Positions 60,121-64,000 of a stretch of DNA of 64,000 nucleotides are shown here, piece by piece (positions within the stretch are counted from its first letter, which is position 1; each line of letters begins with the position of its first letter). The DNA is from Mesostigma viride. Its lineage: Eukaryota > Streptophyta > Mesostigmatophyceae > Mesostigmatales > Mesostigmataceae. The stretch spans positions 1,956,898 through 2,020,897 of the forward strand of contig RPFO01000175.1 of NCBI GenBank assembly GCA_009746045.1. Direction: 5' to 3'. The position numbers and the translations under genes are program-made. Under the pieces are notes generated by a model. It worked only from the letters and a program-made list of their open reading frames with translations. It was not told the origin of the DNA and did not search any database.

Positions 60121-61087
60121 ATTAATTAATTAATTAATTAAACTCGTGCTCCCGTTGGGGAGTCACGGAGCACCGAAGTGCTTTTAATCCCTGTGTGTGC
60201 ACTACAGGAGAAAGGGCAGAGACCCCCGGTCTCCTTCATGCCAAAGGCATGCCACAGCTGCAATCGGGCGCGGCTAGCTAAAAGGACAGGCTAACGATCC
60301 GGCAAACTGTGGGTGCAATAAGACCCATGTGAGCATATCATAGCAAGGAGCGTGGGCAAGTAATCTGAACATAGCCAGGGCGTAGCATGGCTGTACTAGG
60401 ACTAGGCTAAGGCTATGGCTGCTGGTTGTGTACCGTGCGTTGGCGGCACGTGACTAGGTGTGTTGGCACAGCTAGGCAACAGTCTAGGCATGGCTGCCTT
60501 AGCGGCAGTGACACCAATGGTTACAAGCTAGGGCTATTATTCTAGCCCGCTGGGGGCGTCCACATCTTGTGGTTGATCATCAGGTCCCCGCCCCTCCAGT
60601 ACACCTTGGGCTTCTGGGGGTCCTGCTTATGGCGGAGGTATTCCGGCCACAGGTCGCGTCGCTGCTGTTGCTGAGCGGGGGTGAGGTCGTCATCCAGCGT
60701 CCAGGTGAGGTCGTGCAACCGCTTGCGACGAGAGAGGAACCGCTGCTTATCCTCAGGGGAGGGGAAGGTGAGTAGGACTGGTGGGGGAGCCGCCTTGTCC
60801 CGTGAGTGGTAGCCCAGGATCTTGTCGGGGTTGAGCTTGTCAAAAAAGCCGGGCTGGCTGGCGTCAAAGTCGAACTCCTCCCAGGTCGGCTCGGCAGGGC
60901 GACTGCGCTTGGGTTCAGGCGACGCTGCTGGCGAGGCGGCCAGAGGGGGCTGGGCGACCACTAGAGCTTGGCTAGTGGCGCCGCTGCCTTCTGGACCGGT
61001 GGGCGAGGCTGCAGCCGGAGCTGCAGACGTATTTTCATTGCTGAGCGCAGCCGCCAGGCTGCGTTGTGTCGAGAGGCGTTTGCTCAT
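60121..61087 (-). mobile_element. LINE ORF1-only element with hairpin 3' end
   Basis: On the minus strand ORF1 (61,087-60,542) is followed directly by a ~420-bp 3' UTR ending in the GACTCCCCAACGGGAGCACG hairpin and an (ATTA)n tail at 60,121-60,141. No RT ORF lies between, so the copy is non-autonomous or internally deleted. No clear target duplication was found. Confidence 0.65.
60542..61087 (-). CDS. L1-type ORF1 RNA-binding protein (C-terminal domains)
   Basis: This is 181 residues from MSKRLSTQRSLAAALSNENT. The Ala/Pro-rich N-terminus is followed by PPPVLLTFPSPEDKQRFLSR (end of an RRM-like fold), TLDDDLTPAQQQQRRDLWP (C-terminal domain helix with the D-L-T-x-x-Q-x-x-R pattern) and KVYWRGGDLMINHKMW. 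This arrangement is that of LINE ORF1 proteins, which coat element RNA. The usual coiled coil is missing. A related remnant is at 38,115-38,447. Confidence 0.65.
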   Translation of the reverse strand: MSKRLSTQRSLAAALSNENTSAAPAAASPTGPEGSGATSQALVVAQPPLAASPAASPEPKRSRPAEPTWEEFDFDASQPGFFDKLNPDKILGYHSRDKAAPPPVLLTFPSPEDKQRFLSRRKRLHDLTWTLDDDLTPAQQQQRRDLWPEYLRHKQDPQKPKVYWRGGDLMINHKMWTPPAG

Positions 61088-61264
61088 CGTATATTGCGTA
61101 ACAGCTGCGGAAAATTATATCAGCATGTGCGTCGTAGAAAGACGCGTAGATTGTGATATTCACGGCTGAATTCGGTGCTCAAACGTGAAAGTTATGAGCT
61201 CCGCCGTCAGCCATGGCTATCTCGTGGCTCGTGGCCTTGTCACGTGAGCATAGATTGTCCATTT

Positions 61265-61574
61265 GCGGGTATTTCCTCGTAAATGGTGGGAGAGCGATCG
61301 CAGCAATGGTGCTCACCACTAGACACTCCCGGCCAGTTAGGCTCGAAACACACGCCCTGATCAAGCATGCTGTTTCCGGCCCCACCGTCTAGGTCATCTA
61401 GTCGCTCTACACGTAAGCCAGCCATAATTTCAATGCACAAGGATACACATTTCCATCACCATTCATCTTCATCATCCTGAACGACTCGAACACGCGGACA
61501 AGATAACGGCAGGCTCGAGCTACCATGGTCCGGATTCTCCCGATTTCTGGCCTGCGCTGGTTGTCTCCTTGATA
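61265..61574 (-). repeat. Dispersed repeat, same family as 33,822-34,893
   Basis: The copy matches the right arm at 34,660-34,893 up to TCCTTGATA and, inverted, the left arm at 33,822-34,023. It is the longest continuous copy of this repeat in the window. A short copy in the opposite sense is near 61,890-61,985. Confidence 0.75.
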
Positions 61575-61612
61575 GATCCTCAATTGTGTAGACATAGAGA
61601 TGGGGATGAATT

Positions 61613-61650
61613 AATTAATTAATTAATAGACACGTGACTGCGTCACGTGA
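61613..61650 (-). other. LINE 3'-end remnant with perfect CACGTGAC hairpin
   Basis: Plus-strand (AATT)n followed by AGACACGTGACTGCGTCACG and TG. The stem CACGTGAC/GTCACGTG is perfect with a 3-nt loop. It corresponds to the remnant at 37,462-37,490. Confidence 0.6.
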
Positions 61651-61659
61651 GCATAAGTC

Positions 61660-62980
61660 CTCAGTGGGAGGGGAACATGGGATGGAATGGATGGTGTAAG
61701 CTAGCTAGGTCCTAGTTACAGGGGTTGAAGATGGAAACGATAAGATCAAACTAGCCCCCCCGAGTAGTCAGGTTGCGGGCTCCACAGCCAGATCCGCTGT
61801 TCTTGCCAAATCTAGTGACCCGCTTACCCCCGTTCACCAACATGGGGATGGTGTCTGTCATCACCTTGTGCCATCGCTCCTTGCGGGACATTCAGGACGA
61901 TGGAAATGAATGGAGTAGGAAATGTGTAGCCTTGTGGCTGGCTAACACGCGTCTGAACAGAGCCATTAGACCTAGACGGTGTAGCTAAAAATAGCACCGC
62001 ATGATCAGTGCGGTTGTTCCTGGCTGTCAGGAGTGTCCAGTTGTAAGCACCGGTGCTATGATCCCTCTCCCACCATTAGCATGAGGAATCACCCTCAATG
62101 GGAATCAATATTCTCCTGAGGAGGGGTGCCCCATTCATGTGGGCTACACCGACAGCTCCTGGGGACGACGAATGTAGATTGGGAGTGAGCACTCTACTAG
62201 ATTGTACTAGATTCTACTATCTTCGTAGTAGTATTATGCTCTACTACATGTTACTTATTTGCCGCCGTACACAAACCTTGGCTGCCGATGCAGTAACCTG
62301 CTGCAGCTTGTGAATGTGACTGCCAGCAATCAACCTGAACAGCTGCTCGCGCGGCAAGTGAATGGCTTCAAGCCTGCATAATTATATTCTGTGGCGGATC
62401 CTACAGTAGTCTGACAATGTGACCGACTCAACGACAACTCATGAGGGCCTCAGCTGCTCGGCGCCGCATGATCTGGTCGCTCCCCGCGTCCATAACGTCC
62501 ATAATGGCTGACGACCGACAGTTAAAACCGGGAGCTCCTTGCGGCCAGCCACTTGGCTGGACGATGGCAGTAAAAATTGCGCTGGGAGCTCCTTCCCAAT
62601 CAAAGTCTGGACGACAGATCCCGTTTTGGTAGGACCAAAAGGCTCCCTGCCGTCCTCAATCGGGTCGACGGTGCCGGCCTCAGAACAACCAGTTTGGCTG
62701 GTGGGGCCCCCCTCCGCCCTCCTGTTGACACGAGCCATCGCACAAACCACACCGGAACCTGCGCCCAAGTTTGTGCCCAGATTTGAACCCAAAGTTGCGC
62801 CAAACACGCGCCCCCGAATCTGCGTCCACACTCGTGACCGAATTCCTGCCTCGATTCATGCCAAAATGTGCGCCCCATTACAAGCCCCGAATTCGCCCCA
62901 ATCTCGTCCACGGTGTGCCCTGACTTGCGCCCAGAAATGCGCCCACATTGCGTCATGATTGCGCCCTACGGGCGGCCGTA
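61660..62980. other. Non-coding / 3' flank of the cyclase gene
   Basis: No gene is recognised. Degenerate repeats of GCGCCCA and related strings occur near 62,755-62,960, possibly within the 3' UTR of the minus-strand cyclase. Confidence 0.4.
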
Positions 62981-63481
62981 CTACAACCTGACGTCGATGA
63001 CCAGTTCCACGGCCTCTGGGATCGACCTGGAGGATTTTTGGGGGTTGCTGTGCGAGTTGCTGTCCTCAATGTCCTTCGCCTGCGACATGTCCAGCTCCTT
63101 GGTATCCCCACTATCCCTCCCTGGGCGCGCCATCATCATCTCCGCACGCAGATTCTCCGGTAGGTTCCTCACGCTGCTCTCTAGCCAGTAGGTGATCGTC
63201 TCGCCCTTGCCCTTGAGCAGCACCTTGCCGCGCTTGACGATGCGCAGGCTCCGGTCCTGCCGGCGCAACGCGGCGGCCGCCGCCTGCGAGAGGTGCACGC
63301 AGTCCGGCTGCGAGGACGTCTCGATCCGGCTCGTCATGTTGACCGTGTCGCCAAACAGGCAGTAGCGCGGGTTGAGCGTGCCGACGACGGACGCGACCAC
63401 GGGGCCTGTGTGCACGCCCGTGCGGATGTGGATGGTGCCCATGGAGGGGTCATCGAGCTTGACGGGGATGGTGTTGGCCAC
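62981..63481 (-). CDS. Class III guanylyl/adenylyl cyclase, last exon
   Basis: This exon encodes the C-terminal part of a class III nucleotidyl cyclase catalytic domain, which makes cGMP or cAMP. Visible are [61 protein letters not shown] and [26 protein letters not shown] carries the Asn and Arg of the transition-state-binding motif. The exon begins after a splice acceptor (GCATACAG) at 63,482 and ends at TAG 62,981-62,983 after a ~65-residue tail. The metal-binding aspartates and membrane parts would be in upstream exons, beyond the window or in the intron-rich flank. Substrate choice cannot be decided from this exon. Confidence 0.85.
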   Translation of the reverse strand: MANTIPVKLDDPSMGTIHIRTGVHTGPVVASVVGTLNPRYCLFGDTVNMTSRIETSSQPDCVHLSQAAAAALRRQDRSLRIVKRGKVLLKGKGETITYWLESSVRNLPENLRAEMMMARPGRDSGDTKELDMSQAKDIEDSNSHSNPQKSSRSIPEAVELVIDVRL

Positions 63482-63811
63482 CTGTATGCATGGGGACATG
63501 CCCGCGCGCGGATGCCAGCATAAAAGGGCCCAGGGTCAGGGGTGTGGAATCGAGAGCGACAGCGTGGAGGACTTCGCACAAGAAAGTGATGGTGGGGGGT
63601 GGGTGGGGGGGCGGGGGGAGTAGACAGTCCGGCCTGTCAGTGACAGATCCACAATACAAAAGGCGGTGCCACTCAACGAGCGCTCGCGACGCGGAACGGA
63701 TAAACATGGGCCCTAGAAACAAGATAACACAATGGCTCCAAACTGTTTAGGGTGTAAGGGTTTAGGGTATCACACGTAGCCGGCATGCAGGTGAGGTGGG
63801 GAGCGCATGGG

Positions 63812-64000
63812 GTGGGCCCACCACACAGAACTAGTGGTATAAGATCAAGACCCCTGATAGTGGGCCCACCACACAGAACTAGTGGTATAAGATCAAGACC
63901 CCTGATAGTAGGCCCACCACACAGAACTAGTGGTATAAGATCAAGACCCCTGATAGTAGGCCCACCACCAGAACTAGTGGTATAAGATCAAGACCCCTGA
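63812..64000. repeat. 48-bp tandem repeat at the window end
   Basis: Units starting GTGGGCCCACC / GTAGGCCCACC recur at 63,812, 63,860, 63,908 and 63,956, a period of 48 bp, and run to the window edge. It lies in the presumed upstream intron of the cyclase gene. Confidence 0.9.

Noticed and set aside
63745..63775. Telomere-like GGGTTTAGGG
   Set aside because: Only one to two imperfect units, not an array.
63812..64000. CRISPR-like array
   Set aside because: The 48-bp units are tandem without unique spacers, and the window is eukaryotic.

Overview
This window reads as eukaryotic nuclear DNA made almost entirely of transposable elements nested inside one another. The only convincing host gene is the last exon of a class III nucleotidyl (guanylyl/adenylyl) cyclase at 62,981-63,481 on the minus strand. 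Class III cyclases together with chromovirus, restriction-like-endonuclease LINE, CACTA and hAT families fit an alga, most likely of the green lineage. The sequence alone does not identify the species. No bacterial operons, rRNA or tRNA genes were recognised.

Layout. 1-3,990: a decayed minus-strand LINE reverse transcriptase (LINE-A) split by a tandem pair of TG...CA elements with TAAT target duplications. 4,455-4,570: a perfect 48-bp inverted repeat. 5,291-5,486: a 5'-truncated copy of the LINE that is nearly full length at 39 kb (LINE-B). 6,250-30,182: one Ty3/gypsy chromovirus (Gypsy-2) bounded by ACGGC duplications. Its 5' LTR is split by a 1.77-kb TIR element, and its 5' leader region encloses the body of a second gypsy element (Gypsy-1, about 10.4-18.3 kb). 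Gypsy-2 carries an RNase H1 hybrid-binding/viroplasmin-like ORF, gag, pol with a chromodomain, and a decayed extra ORF after pol that holds a MITE. 31,956-36,360: a CACTA element with a DUF4216-like transposase exon. 36,790-38,450: short LINE-derived fragments, including an 83-bp LINE 3' end with its own target duplication. 38,661-45,405: a 184-bp tandem repeat interrupted by LINE-B (RING finger, reverse transcriptase, restriction-like endonuclease) and, just after it, by an internally deleted LINE-A. 45,877-57,593: (CACG)n, a 7.6-kb CACTA element, 424-bp direct repeats, a hAT transposase fragment and a large (CCTC)n tract. 59,493-61,650: LINE ORF1-type fragments and dispersed repeats. 62,981-64,000: the cyclase exon and a 48-bp tandem repeat in its presumed upstream intron.

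The most notable system is Gypsy-1. Between its protease and reverse transcriptase it encodes a complete-looking cytosine-5 DNA methyltransferase (motifs I, IV, VI, VIII and X), and its integrase ends in a PHD finger. One retroelement therefore encodes both a possible DNA-methylation writer and a possible histone-tail reader. Capture of DNA methyltransferases by retrotransposons has, to my recollection, been reported in dinoflagellates and charophyte algae, so the principle is known. The combination with a PHD finger and the unusual catalytic motif (WECQG) deserve attention.

Most broken reading frames here shift by -1, and most of those shifts fall in runs of six to eight G or C. This points to lost homopolymer bases, which could be assembly error or real mutation. 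One of them (Gypsy-1 gag/pol) could be programmed frameshifting.
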